IMG/VR virus record: IMGVR_UViG_3300045996_003834
Location: 1-43,944 of that record
Strand: one strand, 5' to 3'
Source: a virus
DNA: 43,944 nucleotides
In this document: one piece after another, positions 12,950 to 21,655 of the stretch
Layout of the letters: each line of letters opens with the position of its first letter
Numbering within the stretch: position 1 is the first letter of the stretch
The notes under the pieces: generated by a model
What the model saw: only the letters and a program-made list of their open reading frames with translations
Told to the model about the DNA's origin: nothing
The model's database searches: none
Position numbers and translations under genes: made by a program

Positions 12950-13906
12950 ATGAACCAACAGTTCTTCATCTGCGACATCGACAACTGCATCAGCGACGAC
13001 CGCTCGCGCATCCCGCTCATCGACTGGCACCAGACCGACCTGAACAAGCGCTACGCGGCGTATCATGAGGCTTTCGAACGAGACTTTCCGCACGAGCCGT
13101 CGTGCGAGATCGTGCGCCGTCGCATCCAGCAGGGGCAGACCCCGCTCTACATCACCGGGCGGCCCGAAGCGTTCCGCAAAGGCACCATCGAGTGGCTGCA
13201 GCGACACAACTTGTTGTTGATCGATCCGGGCGCACCCGTTTGCGTCATGCTGATGCGACCGAACGGAAACACGGACGGCTCCGTCGAATTGAAGAAGCAC
13301 CTCCTCGCGGGGTTTCGCGAGCGGCGCGGCAAGGGCGTTTGGATCGATCACGCCTACGACGACCGCGAGGACATCGTGCAGATGTACCGCGACAGCGGCC
13401 TGAGCGCCAGCGTCCTGAAGTGCCACAGCGTGGACGCGTACGCGCCGCCCAAGCGCGACTGGCTCCGCGAGGCGCTCCCGGGCGTTTCGGCCAGCGCCGA
13501 CAACTGGAAGGCGGCTGTGGAGGCACAGAGGATCAAGCTCAGCATCGGCTACCACGAAGGCAAGGACGACCCCAAGCCCGCCCCCGCACGCGACGCGGCA
13601 GACATCCTCGCCACCGCGTCCAAGACCTACCGCGAACGCAACGCGGTCTACGGCGACAACTACAAGCACTTCGGCAAAGTGATGAAGGGGTTGTTCCCGC
13701 GAGGGTTGCACGTCGAATCGATCGACGACTGGAACCGCCTCGGCGTGTTGGTGCAGGTGGCGTCCAAGTTGAGCCGCTACGCGCAGAATTTCTCCGCGGG
13801 CGGGCACGTCGACTCGGCGCACGATGCAGCTGTGTACGCCGCGATTCTGCAGGAGCTGACCGAAGATAGCTTGGCGCGGCGCGAGGACCCAGGGGCGGGG
13901 CGATGA
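12950..13906 (+). CDS. HAD-family phosphatase fused to MazG-like domain
   Basis: A 318-residue two-domain protein. Residues 1-165 are a HAD phosphatase similar to the 3'-phosphatase part of polynucleotide kinase: DID at 9-11 with D11 as general acid, ITGR at 68-71, Lys115 or 116, and HAYDDRED near 134-141 as the acidic motif. Residues about 212-303 resemble a MazG-like (DUF6378) NTP pyrophosphohydrolase helical domain: YRERNAVYGDNYKHF, then ASKLSRYAQNF and HDAAVYAAILQEL. Together they might clean up nucleotides or DNA ends. GGAAGGG lies upstream of ATG 12950; the stop overlaps the exonuclease start. Confidence 0.8.
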   Translation: MNQQFFICDIDNCISDDRSRIPLIDWHQTDLNKRYAAYHEAFERDFPHEPSCEIVRRRIQQGQTPLYITGRPEAFRKGTIEWLQRHNLLLIDPGAPVCVMLMRPNGNTDGSVELKKHLLAGFRERRGKGVWIDHAYDDREDIVQMYRDSGLSASVLKCHSVDAYAPPKRDWLREALPGVSASADNWKAAVEAQRIKLSIGYHEGKDDPKPAPARDAADILATASKTYRERNAVYGDNYKHFGKVMKGLFPRGLHVESIDDWNRLGVLVQVASKLSRYAQNFSAGGHVDSAHDAAVYAAILQELTEDSLARREDPGAGR

Positions 13907-14451
13907 GTTCGGGGCTGATCCTCGTGCACGACTGGGAGACCACGGGGCTGACGCTGCACCCGGACGCCGATGTCCGCAAGCAGCCCCGGGCGATCGAGTT
14001 CGGGGGAGCGTTGCTGAGTCGGGAGACCGGCGAGGTGGTGGAGACACTCTCCTTGCTGATCAACCCGGGGCAGGCGTTGGAAGCCGTGATCACGAAGATC
14101 ACCGGCCTGACGGACGCCGACCTCGCCGACGCTCCCAGCTTCGTGGACGCCTTGCCGCAGCTGCAGCACATCTTCCGGCAGGCGACAGCCGTCGTCGCGC
14201 ACAACTTGCCGTTCGACCGGCAGATCTTGCGCGGCGAGCTGGCCCGGGCGAACTTGACCGAGTTCCCCTGGCCCGCGCGGGAGTTGTGCACGGTGGGCGA
14301 GTTCACGCCGCTGTGGGGCCGGATGCCCAAGCTGACGGAGGTGTACGAGTGGGCGATGGAGCGGCCCCTGCCGCAGACCCACCGAGCGCTGGACGACGTG
14401 CTGGCCCTGGTGGAGATCATTCAACGACAACAGATCTGGAGGCACTTGTGA
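13903..14451 (+). CDS. DnaQ-like 3'-5' exonuclease (proofreading)
   Basis: A 182-residue DEDDh exonuclease. Exo I is DWETTG (D10, E12), Exo II HNLPFD (H100 to D105), Exo III THRALDD (H160, D164). This is the fold of the Pol III epsilon subunit; its length equals the catalytic domain alone, with no visible C-terminal clamp or alpha-binding tail. It is joined to the polymerase gene by a GTGA overlap, which favours a role as the dedicated proofreader of the phage polymerase. Confidence 0.9.
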   Translation: MSSGLILVHDWETTGLTLHPDADVRKQPRAIEFGGALLSRETGEVVETLSLLINPGQALEAVITKITGLTDADLADAPSFVDALPQLQHIFRQATAVVAHNLPFDRQILRGELARANLTEFPWPARELCTVGEFTPLWGRMPKLTEVYEWAMERPLPQTHRALDDVLALVEIIQRQQIWRHL

Positions 14452-17315
14452 TCCCACAACTGCGCGTCCGCAGCGAGTTCACGTTCCGGGACGGCGGGCG
14501 GGACATCGCAACCTTCGCCCCCGTGGGCCGGCTGGCCGCGGCGTTGGCCGCAGCCGAGTGCCCCGCCGCGGGAATCGTGGACGGCGGCACATGGGGGCAC
14601 GTGAAGTGGCTGAAGGCTTTGAGCAAGACCACCACGGCGCCATTATTCGGCACCGAGCTCACCGTTCCCCAACCCGACGGAAAGAAACCCAAGGCGTGGG
14701 CGCTGGCCGCGGACACGAAGGCGTTCTACCGGTTCAGCACCGCCGCGCGGCAGGAAGGCGCCGACATCGAAGCGCTCTTCCGGACCAGCCCCGGGCTCGT
14801 GCGGTTCGCGGGCGCCGCGCTCACCGACCCGGAAGCGTTCGACTACGTGGACCTGAACCCCGCGTCGCTCGCCCAGCAGTCGCGTTCGCTGGAGCTGGCG
14901 CGACGCACTGGCAAGCCGCTCGTCCTCACGAGCGACAACGCCTACGCGACGCGCGCCGACTACGCCGCGTTCATGGCCATCTCGGGTCGCTCGAAGATCA
15001 CCCCGCAACACTTGTTGCTCGACCCGGACGAGCTGCGCCGGACGTTCCCGACGCTGACGGACGCCGAGTTCGACCGGGCGGTCGTCAACACACACGAGGC
15101 GGCAAGCCGCTGCGCGCGGCAGCTGCCCACGGCGCCGATGATCTCGTTCGAGTACGACCTGCCCGCCGCCGCCCGCGCTGGGCAGGCGGCGCGGCTCGCC
15201 AAGGGGCACATCGCCGAGTGGAACCCGACCTACGAGGCGCGGCTGCAGCACGAGCTGAAGGCCATTGCAGAGAAAGGCTTCGAGAGCTACTTCTACGTGG
15301 TGGCGGACTTGATCGCGTGGGCCAAGCGCCACATGCTTGTTGGCCCGGGCCGCGGGTCGTCGGCTGGATCGTTGGTGTGCTACGTGCTCGGCATCACCGA
15401 GGTGGACCCCCTGCCGCATGGGCTGCTGTTCGAGCGGTTCATCGACCTCACCCGCAAAGATCTCCCCGACATCGACATCGATTTCTCGCAGCAACACTTG
15501 TGCTTCGAGTACTTGTCGCACAAGTACGGCGCGCGTAACGTAGCCCGGCTCGGCAACATCAACACAATGAAGCCCCGCACCGTGATGGGCCGCGTGGGGG
15601 AGGTGTTCGGAATCCCCAAAGAGGAGGTGTTTGGGCTGCTGAACGTGTTGATCGAGTACAGCTCTGGCGACAGCCGCTACGGGCATTCGCTCGAAGACAC
15701 CCTCGTCGGCACCGAGCCGGGCCGGGCCTTTGTGCGCCGGCACCCCGAGGCGCAACTCATGGGCGTGGTCGAGAATCACGCCACGCACACCGGCGTGCAC
15801 GCGGCAGGGGTGGTGGTGTCCAACGCGCGGCTCGACGAGTTCTGCACCGTCAAGGACGGCGTGGCTCAGCTGGACAAGCCCGACAGCGAGCACCTCAACC
15901 TGCTGAAAATCGACGCGCTGGGGCTGACGACATTGAGCGTGATTGAGGACAGCGGCTGCGTCACCGCGGAGCAGCTCTACGCGCTGAAGCTCGACGACCC
16001 CGCCGCGCTCGCCGTTCTCAACCAAGGCAAGTTCGCCGGGGTGTTCCAGTTCGAGGGCCAGGCGCAGCGCACCGTCGCCTCGCAGATCGACATCCGGTCG
16101 TTTCGTGAAATCGACCACATCACCGCCCTCGCCCGGCCGGGCCCCTTGGGCGGCGGCGCCACCAACAAGTACATCGCCCGCGCCGCGGGGCGCGAGCCCG
16201 TCACATTCCGCCACCCGTCCATGGAGACCTATCTCGGCGAGACGCTGGGGTTGGTGTTGTACCAGGAACAGGTGATGCGCATTGCATTCGAGATTGGCTG
16301 CCTCTCGTGGGAGGTGGTCGCCGAGATCCGCAAGGCCATGTCCGGCCGCAAAGGCAAAGAGTACTTCGACCGACGCGGCGCGGAGTTCGTCGCGGGGGCA
16401 CAGACGCGTGGGTTCTCCGCCGCGGAGGCGCAGTCCATCTGGGACGAGATCTGCTCCTTCGGGGCGTGGGGGATGAACAAGAGCCACACTTGCGCCTATG
16501 CGGTGATCGCGTACTGGTGCGCGTGGATGAAGGCGCACCACCCGCTGGAGTACGCGGCGGCGTGTCTGCGGCAAGCAGGCTCCACCGGCGACAAGGCCGA
16601 GGCCAAGACGCTCGAGCTGTTGCGGGAGATGCACGCCGAAGGCATCACCTACTCCGCGTTCGACCCCGACCTGAGCGACGTGGACTGGGCCGCGGTGGAC
16701 GGCAACCTGGTCGGCGGGTTCAAGAACCTCGTCGGCTTCGGTCCGGCCAAGGCTGTGCAAGCCGTGGAGGCGCGGCGCACCGGCACGATGACGGAGAAGC
16801 TTCGGGAGCGCATCGCCAAGGCGACCGTGCGGTACACAGAGATGTTCCCTATCGCCGCCGCGTGGCGTCGCGTGTACGAAGAGCCCGAGTCGGTCGGATG
16901 CATGCCCGGGTCGGTGGTGCTGCGCGCCGATCAGTTCCCGCAGAACGGCGGCGAGGTCTTGTTCCTGGGCAAGGTCTCGAAGAAGGAAATGCGCGACGAG
17001 AACGAGACGGTCCGGCTGGCCCGCCGCGGCGGCAAGCGCAAGGAGGGGCCGACGCTGTTCGCCGACATCTTCGTGCTTGACGATTCCGGGATCCCCATCA
17101 TCTGTCGGATCCCTCCCGTCGAGCGCCGTGACCGGTACACTCGCCAACTGACCGCCGCGGGATTCGAGCCGCTGGGCCGCCGCGCCCTGGAGGAGCTGCG
17201 GGCGGAAGAGGACGTGGTGTTGGTCCGGGGCCACAAGGTGCCCGGGTTCCCGATGGTGCAAGTTTTGCGGATGAAGTGTCTGACGCGACCGGAGGCGCTG
17301 AATGAGAAAGACTGA
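14448..17315 (+). CDS. dnaE-like: DNA polymerase III alpha subunit (DnaE-type)
   Basis: A 955-residue C-family replicative polymerase, shorter than E. coli DnaE (1160). The start is GTG 14448, overlapping the exonuclease stop as GTGA with GGAGG five bases upstream. Visible: GPGRGSSAGSLV near 299-310, catalytic DID at 343-345 within PDIDIDF, third Asp at 489 (LLKIDALGL), HAAGVVVS, YQEQVM and GMNKSHTCAYAV. The N-terminal PHP-like region reads RVRSEF where bacterial enzymes have HVHSD, so its metal site looks lost. Beyond the fingers the protein is short; a possible OB-like region (GEVLFLGKVSKKEM to VLDDSG) follows. It should copy the phage genome. Confidence 0.95.
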   Translation: MIPQLRVRSEFTFRDGGRDIATFAPVGRLAAALAAAECPAAGIVDGGTWGHVKWLKALSKTTTAPLFGTELTVPQPDGKKPKAWALAADTKAFYRFSTAARQEGADIEALFRTSPGLVRFAGAALTDPEAFDYVDLNPASLAQQSRSLELARRTGKPLVLTSDNAYATRADYAAFMAISGRSKITPQHLLLDPDELRRTFPTLTDAEFDRAVVNTHEAASRCARQLPTAPMISFEYDLPAAARAGQAARLAKGHIAEWNPTYEARLQHELKAIAEKGFESYFYVVADLIAWAKRHMLVGPGRGSSAGSLVCYVLGITEVDPLPHGLLFERFIDLTRKDLPDIDIDFSQQHLCFEYLSHKYGARNVARLGNINTMKPRTVMGRVGEVFGIPKEEVFGLLNVLIEYSSGDSRYGHSLEDTLVGTEPGRAFVRRHPEAQLMGVVENHATHTGVHAAGVVVSNARLDEFCTVKDGVAQLDKPDSEHLNLLKIDALGLTTLSVIEDSGCVTAEQLYALKLDDPAALAVLNQGKFAGVFQFEGQAQRTVASQIDIRSFREIDHITALARPGPLGGGATNKYIARAAGREPVTFRHPSMETYLGETLGLVLYQEQVMRIAFEIGCLSWEVVAEIRKAMSGRKGKEYFDRRGAEFVAGAQTRGFSAAEAQSIWDEICSFGAWGMNKSHTCAYAVIAYWCAWMKAHHPLEYAAACLRQAGSTGDKAEAKTLELLREMHAEGITYSAFDPDLSDVDWAAVDGNLVGGFKNLVGFGPAKAVQAVEARRTGTMTEKLRERIAKATVRYTEMFPIAAAWRRVYEEPESVGCMPGSVVLRADQFPQNGGEVLFLGKVSKKEMRDENETVRLARRGGKRKEGPTLFADIFVLDDSGIPIICRIPPVERRDRYTRQLTAAGFEPLGRRALEELRAEEDVVLVRGHKVPGFPMVQVLRMKCLTRPEALNEKD

Positions 17316-17721
17316 GCAGAAGCTCTGGGACAGATTCCGCAACAAGGCCCCCATAAGGGTGCTGTTGCTGCGAGTCGAAAACGTCGTCGGCGAGCCAGGA
17401 TTCCCGGACGTGCTCGCGCTGGTCGCCGGCAACACGACGTTGGTAGAATTGAAAGCTGTGGCCGCGCCCCCTGTCCGCCCGACGACGCGGCTGCTGGGGA
17501 ACGATGGCCTGAGCATCGACCAGCGCAACTGGCACCTCGCCTGGAACCGCGCGGGCGGCAAGAGCTGGATTCTTGTCGGCTGCGGTTCCTTCGATCACTG
17601 GCTGTTGCCGGGCCGACTGGCCGATTCGATCAATGGCATGACCTGCGCGGACTTGACCCAGCTCGCTGCAGCAACCGATTGGACAAGCATCTTCGAGGTG
17701 CTGGGAGACAAGAAGAGATGA
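17302..17721 (+). CDS. VRR-NUC-like PD-(D/E)xK nuclease
   Basis: A 139-residue protein with the VRR-NUC pattern: an early Glu (E5), GFPD with D36, VELKA with E49 and K51, and later QRNWHLAWNRAGGKSWILVG. Relatives of this size in phages are probably structure-specific nucleases for resolving replication or recombination intermediates. It overlaps the polymerase stop by 14 bases and the helicase start by 4, so it is co-translated with the replication genes. Confidence 0.85.
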   Translation: MRKTEQKLWDRFRNKAPIRVLLLRVENVVGEPGFPDVLALVAGNTTLVELKAVAAPPVRPTTRLLGNDGLSIDQRNWHLAWNRAGGKSWILVGCGSFDHWLLPGRLADSINGMTCADLTQLAAATDWTSIFEVLGDKKR

Positions 17722-19226
17722 AAACACAAGGCATGAACCACCAGCTGGCCGCGCTCCGGGCTTCGGCCGGGCGCGAGGCCTACGCGTACTTCATGGAGCA
17801 GGGCACGGGCAAGACCTGGACCGGGCTGGCCGAAGCCGAGCGGCTCTACGCCGCGGGCAAGATCGACGCGCTGGTCGTGATCGCGCCGAAGGGCGTGCAC
17901 ACCAACTGGGTTCGTCGCGAGATCCCGACGCACTTGGACGTGCTTTACGTGGCGCACGCTTGGCGCTCCGGGGCGGGCAAGCGCGAGCGCGAGCGGATGG
18001 AGGAAGAGTTGCTCCATGCCCGGCAGCGCGGCGACATCCCCAAGCTGCGGATCTTCTCGATCAACATCGACGCGGTGGTGACCAAGGAGGGCGGCGGCTT
18101 CCTGCGGCGGTTCGTGATGGCCACCCAGGCGATGTGCATCCTGGACGAATCCAGCCGCATCAAGAACCCGGCCGCCGCACGCACCAAAGCGATCCTCGAC
18201 CTGCGCGATTGGTTCCCGTACCGTCGCATCGCGAGCGGCACCCCGATCACCAACGCCCCGACCGACGTGTTCGCGCAGATGGAGTTCTTGGAGAGCGGAC
18301 TGCTCGGGACCACGAGCTACCGGGCGTTCGTGGCGGAGTACGCCGAGTTGCTGCCCCCGGGCCACCCGATGATGCAGGCGATGGCCCGGCGGTCGCCGCG
18401 CTCGGGCCAGGCACAGGTGATCGCGCGCAACCCGGACGGCTCGCCGCGGTGGAAGAACTTGCAGCGCCTCAACAAGCTGCTGGAGCCGCACTCGTTCCGC
18501 GTGCTGAAGCGAGACTGCTTGGACCTGCCCGAGAAGATCTACAAGACCGTCAGCTTCGAGCTGACGCCCAACCAGCGCCGCGCGTACGAGCTGATGCGCA
18601 AGGACTTCCGGATGGAGGTGGGCGGCGAGGTTCTGAGCGTGGACAAGCTCGCCTCGCTGAACAAGCTGCAGCAGATCACCAGCGGCTACGTGCTCAAACC
18701 GGACGGGGGCGTGGAGTTCCTGCCGGGCGAATCGCAGCGGCTCGGCGCGTTGCTGGAGCTGGACGAGGACATCACCGGCAAGTACATCGTCTGGGCCCGG
18801 TTCCGCGAGGAGCTGCGCGCGATTGCCGCTGCTCTGCGCGCAGCGGGGCGCGTCGTGGTGGAGTACCACGGGGGCGTCGGCGACAAGGACCGCGAGGCCG
18901 CGGTGGACCGGTTCCAGAACGGCGACGCCGAGGTGTTCGTCGGGCAGGCCCAGTCGGGCGGCATCGGGCTGACGCTCACCGCGGCGGAGCAGGTCGTCTA
19001 CTTCTCCAACGACTACAACCTCGAGACGCGGCTCCAATCCGAGGACCGCGCGCACCGGATCGGCACCCGGAAGAACGTTGTGTACACCGACTTGATCGCA
19101 GAGGACACCATCGATGCAAAAATAACCCTCGCTCTTCAACGAAAAGAAAGCCTCGCCGCCGCGATTTTGGGCGACGAGACGAGAGATAATCAGGGCTCGC
19201 TCAGCCCAGAAAGGAAATTTGCATGA
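17718..19226 (+). CDS. Snf2/SSL2-type SF2 helicase
   Basis: A 502-residue superfamily 2 translocase. Walker A is EQGTGKT at 27-33, motif II is LDESSRIKN near 142-150 (DES in place of DEAH, as in many phage Snf2-like proteins), motif III SGTPITN, and the C-terminal motifs include GLTLTAAEQVVYFSNDYN and EDRAHRIG. Phage proteins of this sort work in replication or recombination fork remodelling. The start at 17718 overlaps the nuclease stop as ATGA. Confidence 0.9.
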   Translation: MKTQGMNHQLAALRASAGREAYAYFMEQGTGKTWTGLAEAERLYAAGKIDALVVIAPKGVHTNWVRREIPTHLDVLYVAHAWRSGAGKRERERMEEELLHARQRGDIPKLRIFSINIDAVVTKEGGGFLRRFVMATQAMCILDESSRIKNPAAARTKAILDLRDWFPYRRIASGTPITNAPTDVFAQMEFLESGLLGTTSYRAFVAEYAELLPPGHPMMQAMARRSPRSGQAQVIARNPDGSPRWKNLQRLNKLLEPHSFRVLKRDCLDLPEKIYKTVSFELTPNQRRAYELMRKDFRMEVGGEVLSVDKLASLNKLQQITSGYVLKPDGGVEFLPGESQRLGALLELDEDITGKYIVWARFREELRAIAAALRAAGRVVVEYHGGVGDKDREAAVDRFQNGDAEVFVGQAQSGGIGLTLTAAEQVVYFSNDYNLETRLQSEDRAHRIGTRKNVVYTDLIAEDTIDAKITLALQRKESLAAAILGDETRDNQGSLSPERKFA

Positions 19227-19564
19227 CCGCCCCCAAGGTCTACGTCCCTCAGATCCCCAGTCGGATCGATCACCTCACTCGCGAGTGGGTTCCGACCGTC
19301 AACATCCAAGCCGCTGCTGCCCACGGCGAGATGGTCGTCTTGCTTCCCCCGAACGCCAACCGGCTCGCCACGGCGCAGCTGGTGACGGCGTTGAAGGAGC
19401 GCATGGACGACTACACGACCGAAGACTGGCTCGTTGCCGTTGGCGACCCGTCGCTGATCGCTGCGGCCGCGTGCATCGCGGCGAAGCGCACGGGCGGCCT
19501 CCTGCGGCTGCTCAAGTGGGACCGGCAAACGTCGGACTACCTGCCGACGGAGATCCGTCTGTGA
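19223..19564 (+). CDS. Conserved phage protein (113 aa), replication module
   Basis: A 113-residue protein with a central LLPPNANRLATAQLVTALKERMDDYTTEDWLVAVGDPSLIAAAACIAAKRTGG cluster, present in this form beside replication genes of several phages as far as I recall. The C-terminus (LLRLLKWDRQTSDYLP) may mediate contacts. It has AGAAAGGAAATTTG before the ATG as well as an ATGA overlap with the helicase stop. Function unknown. Confidence 0.7.
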   Translation: MTAPKVYVPQIPSRIDHLTREWVPTVNIQAAAAHGEMVVLLPPNANRLATAQLVTALKERMDDYTTEDWLVAVGDPSLIAAAACIAAKRTGGLLRLLKWDRQTSDYLPTEIRL

Positions 19565-20076
19565 GCGCCGAACTCAGCCGCGTCACCGAGCTGTCCCTGC
19601 TCATGGCGATGCAGAAGAGCAAGGTCGAGGCGCTCGAAGAGGATCTCGCCCGAGCCAAGGAGGCCTTCCGCCGCACCGCGGAGGAGGATCTTCCCGAGCT
19701 GATGCGCGAGATCGGCCTCGCCTCGATCAAGTTGGAGGACGGCTCGTCCGTCGAAGTGCGCGACGAGGTGGACGCAGCGCTCACCGCAGACAAGAAGGCC
19801 GCTGCGCTCGACTGGCTGCAGGCCAACGGCTTCGGCGGCATCATCAAGACCACCGTCTCCGTCGCGTTCGACAAGAGCGAGCGGGAGCACGCTCTCGAGA
19901 CCCGCAACCGCTTGCACGAGCAAGGTCTGCAAGCCGAGCTGAACGAAGGCGTCCACCCCAGCACGCTCAAGTCCTTCGTCAAGGAGCAGCTCGCCGCGGG
20001 CACGGCCGTCCCCTTCGACCTGTTCTCCATCCGCCCCTATTCCAAAGCCAAGCTCACGCCCCCGCGGCGCAAGTGA
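19561..20076 (+). CDS. Conserved phage protein, coiled coil plus SSB-module context (171 aa)
   Basis: Start GTG 19561 overlaps the upstream stop as GTGA. Residues about 8-45 form a coiled coil; then IKLEDGSSVEVRDEVDA, an ALDWLQANGFGGIIKTTVSV block and a C-terminal HPSTLKSFVKEQLAAG. This arrangement is common in replication regions of podo- and siphoviruses, usually next to a putative ssDNA-binding protein. Biochemical role unknown. Confidence 0.7.
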   Translation: MSAELSRVTELSLLMAMQKSKVEALEEDLARAKEAFRRTAEEDLPELMREIGLASIKLEDGSSVEVRDEVDAALTADKKAAALDWLQANGFGGIIKTTVSVAFDKSEREHALETRNRLHEQGLQAELNEGVHPSTLKSFVKEQLAAGTAVPFDLFSIRPYSKAKLTPPRRK

Positions 20077-20120
20077 GCCCGTTCCCTCGCTCGACAAACT
20101 CAACTTCAGAAAGTCACGCC

Positions 20121-21005
20121 ATGTCCAAGAAAGAAACCTCCACCGCTCTGGCCGAACAAACCGCCAGCACCGCGCTCGCCGTCCCCGCGCTGGACAGCGC
20201 GGCGTTCTTCGCTGACGCCGGCGCAGGCATGGAAGGCGCCTCGCAAGAGTCGTTTGCCATCCCGTTCCTGAGCGTGCTCCAGAAGGGCTCGCCGCAAGTG
20301 GACGAGTCGGTGGACGGCGGCGCGCACATCATCGACGGGGCCAAGGCCGGCATGCTGTTCGAGAACGTGGGCAACCGCGTCTACGACGGCAAGAAGGGCC
20401 TGCTGGTGGTGCCCTGCCACTACCGCCGCGTGTTCATCCACTGGGGCGCCCGCGGCACCCCGGACGGCGGCTTCAAGGGCGAGCTGACGGAAACCGAAGT
20501 GGCGCGTCTGCGTGAGACCGGCCAGCTGGTCGAGGACACGACCGGCAAGCTCCTGTTCCCGCTGCCGGGCGGCGTGCTCGACGACAAGAAGTGCGCACGC
20601 GTGGCCGACACGCGCAACCACTACGTCCTGATCCTCGACGAGGAGACCGGCGCGTGGACGCAAGCTGTGCTCTCGCTCACGTCCACCCAGATCAAGAAGT
20701 CGAAGAACTTGATGAGCATTCTGGCGAACGTGAAAGTGCGCAACCCCTCGACGGGCGCCCTGGTGCAGCCGCCGACCTTCGCCAACGTGGTGCGCATTCA
20801 GTCCGTCGCCGAGAGCAACGACAAGGGCAGCTGGTACGGCCTGAAGTTCGCGCTCGAAGGGCAGGTGCAGCGCGCCGATCTGTACGCCGCGGCGAAGGAG
20901 TTCTACCAGACCGTGGCCAAGGGCTCGGTGGCGGTCAAGTACGAAGAGGACGGCGCGCCGCGCTCTTCGGGCACCGACGACTACCCGAGCAAGCGGGGGT
21001 TCTGA
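20121..21005 (+). CDS. Conserved phage protein, putative ssDNA-binding or recombination accessory (294 aa)
   Basis: Last gene of the rightward operon. The N-terminal 35 residues are Ala/Thr-rich and low complexity; the body has IPFLSVLQKGSPQVDE, GLLVVPCHYRRVFIHWG, and a long region of strands. AGAAAG lies upstream of ATG 20121. Proteins of this type are often encoded with the preceding gene; an ssDNA-binding role is a guess from position and abundance in such modules, not from a visible OB motif. Confidence 0.6.
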   Translation: MSKKETSTALAEQTASTALAVPALDSAAFFADAGAGMEGASQESFAIPFLSVLQKGSPQVDESVDGGAHIIDGAKAGMLFENVGNRVYDGKKGLLVVPCHYRRVFIHWGARGTPDGGFKGELTETEVARLRETGQLVEDTTGKLLFPLPGGVLDDKKCARVADTRNHYVLILDEETGAWTQAVLSLTSTQIKKSKNLMSILANVKVRNPSTGALVQPPTFANVVRIQSVAESNDKGSWYGLKFALEGQVQRADLYAAAKEFYQTVAKGSVAVKYEEDGAPRSSGTDDYPSKRGF

Positions 21006-21006
21006 G

Positions 21007-21252
21007 TCAGGGTCGAGGCTCCAGGGCCTCGATCAACTTGTCCATCCGCGCTGCGCAGTCGCTGTACTGCCGGATCATGGCCCGGTTCCAAAGGAGCTGG
21101 GCCTTTTTCGTTCCGTCAGCGATCTCCGGCACTGGCGGGCACCGCTGGCGCAAAGCCGCGGCGGGCGTTGGCGGCGTCGATGTCGGCGGAGATGAGGCGC
21201 AGGCCGTCATCGTCCAGGCAACGCTCCAGGTAAACAGGCTTCGAAACAACAC
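21007..21252 (-). CDS. Rz1: Rz1-like outer-membrane spanin lipoprotein
   Basis: An 81-residue lipoprotein starting with GTG at 21252. The signal sequence ends in a lipobox MTAC with C18 as the lipidated residue, followed by a Ser/Pro/Thr-rich stretch and the C-terminal pattern of phage o-spanins. It overlaps the Rz gene by 137 bases in another frame, the classic nested Rz/Rz1 layout. With the i-spanin it fuses inner and outer membranes in the last step of lysis. It ends one base from the stop of the convergent gene at 21005. Confidence 0.85.
   Translation of the reverse strand: MLFRSLFTWSVAWTMTACASSPPTSTPPTPAAALRQRCPPVPEIADGTKKAQLLWNRAMIRQYSDCAARMDKLIEALEPRP
21013..21032. terminator. Hairpin at the convergent junction
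   Basis: TCGAGGC-TCCAGG-GCCTCGA, a 7-bp stem at the meeting point of the rightward replication operon and the leftward lysis genes, within the last codons of Rz1. It lacks a uridine run on either strand, so a terminator role is possible rather than shown. Confidence 0.35.
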
Positions 21253-21484
21253 GCACCACCTCCTGGGTCACTTGCACTTCACGCACGTCGGCTTGCGCCC
21301 GGCCGCGTTCGAACTCGGCCGCGGCTTGGTCCTGCCACTTCCGAGCGTCGTTGAGCCGGGCCGCGGCTTGCTGGACAGCCTTCAGATCGGTGGAATCTTC
21401 ACGCCAGCCGCGTGTCGCCCAGCCAGCGGAGAACCCGCCGACGAAGACGACGGCGACCACACCTGCGATCGCGGCAGGCGTCAC
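21116..21484 (-). CDS. Rz: Rz-like inner-membrane spanin
   Basis: A 122-residue type II membrane protein. Residues 4-26 form one membrane segment, followed by a long charged coiled coil (about 30-80), and VYLERC with a Cys near 88 that may form the spanin dimer. Start GTG 21484 overlaps the upstream stop as GTGA. The Rz1 gene begins within it. Acts after the endolysin to disrupt the outer membrane. Confidence 0.85.
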   Translation of the reverse strand: MTPAAIAGVVAVVFVGGFSAGWATRGWREDSTDLKAVQQAAARLNDARKWQDQAAAEFERGRAQADVREVQVTQEVVRVVSKPVYLERCLDDDGLRLISADIDAANARRGFAPAVPASAGDR

Positions 21485-21645
21485 ACGCGCTCGCGGAGCT
21501 TGCGCTCTGCGTTGACGCGCGCAGCCTTGATGGCCGCGGCCCAGCGCTCCAGCTTCACGGGATCGCGCTTCAGGTGGTAGCGGTAGCCGGCATAGCCGGT
21601 GCCCACGCCAAGAACGAAGGCGATGAGGGGGACGAAGACTTCCAT
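21481..21645 (-). CDS. Small membrane protein (54 aa), lysis-associated
   Basis: ATG 21645 with AAGGAG upstream. One strongly hydrophobic segment (residues 3-20) with glycine repeats, then a basic amphipathic tail. It lies between endolysin and Rz, coupled to Rz by a GTGA overlap. It could be a pinholin-like or antiholin-like peptide, but such genes next to Rz are of unknown role. Confidence 0.65.
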   Translation of the reverse strand: MEVFVPLIAFVLGVGTGYAGYRYHLKRDPVKLERWAAAIKAARVNAERKLRERV

Positions 21646-21655
21646 GATGGCTCCT

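Noticed and set aside
12065-14047. A 660-codon minus-strand frame opposite ThyX, the HAD fusion and DnaQ
   Set aside because: Antisense shadow; the plus-strand genes have clear family motifs.
14643-17561. A 972-codon open frame on the minus strand opposite the polymerase gene
   Set aside because: It mirrors DnaE codons in a GC-rich genome; composition is His/Arg/Val-rich shadow type, with no ribosome site and no motif.
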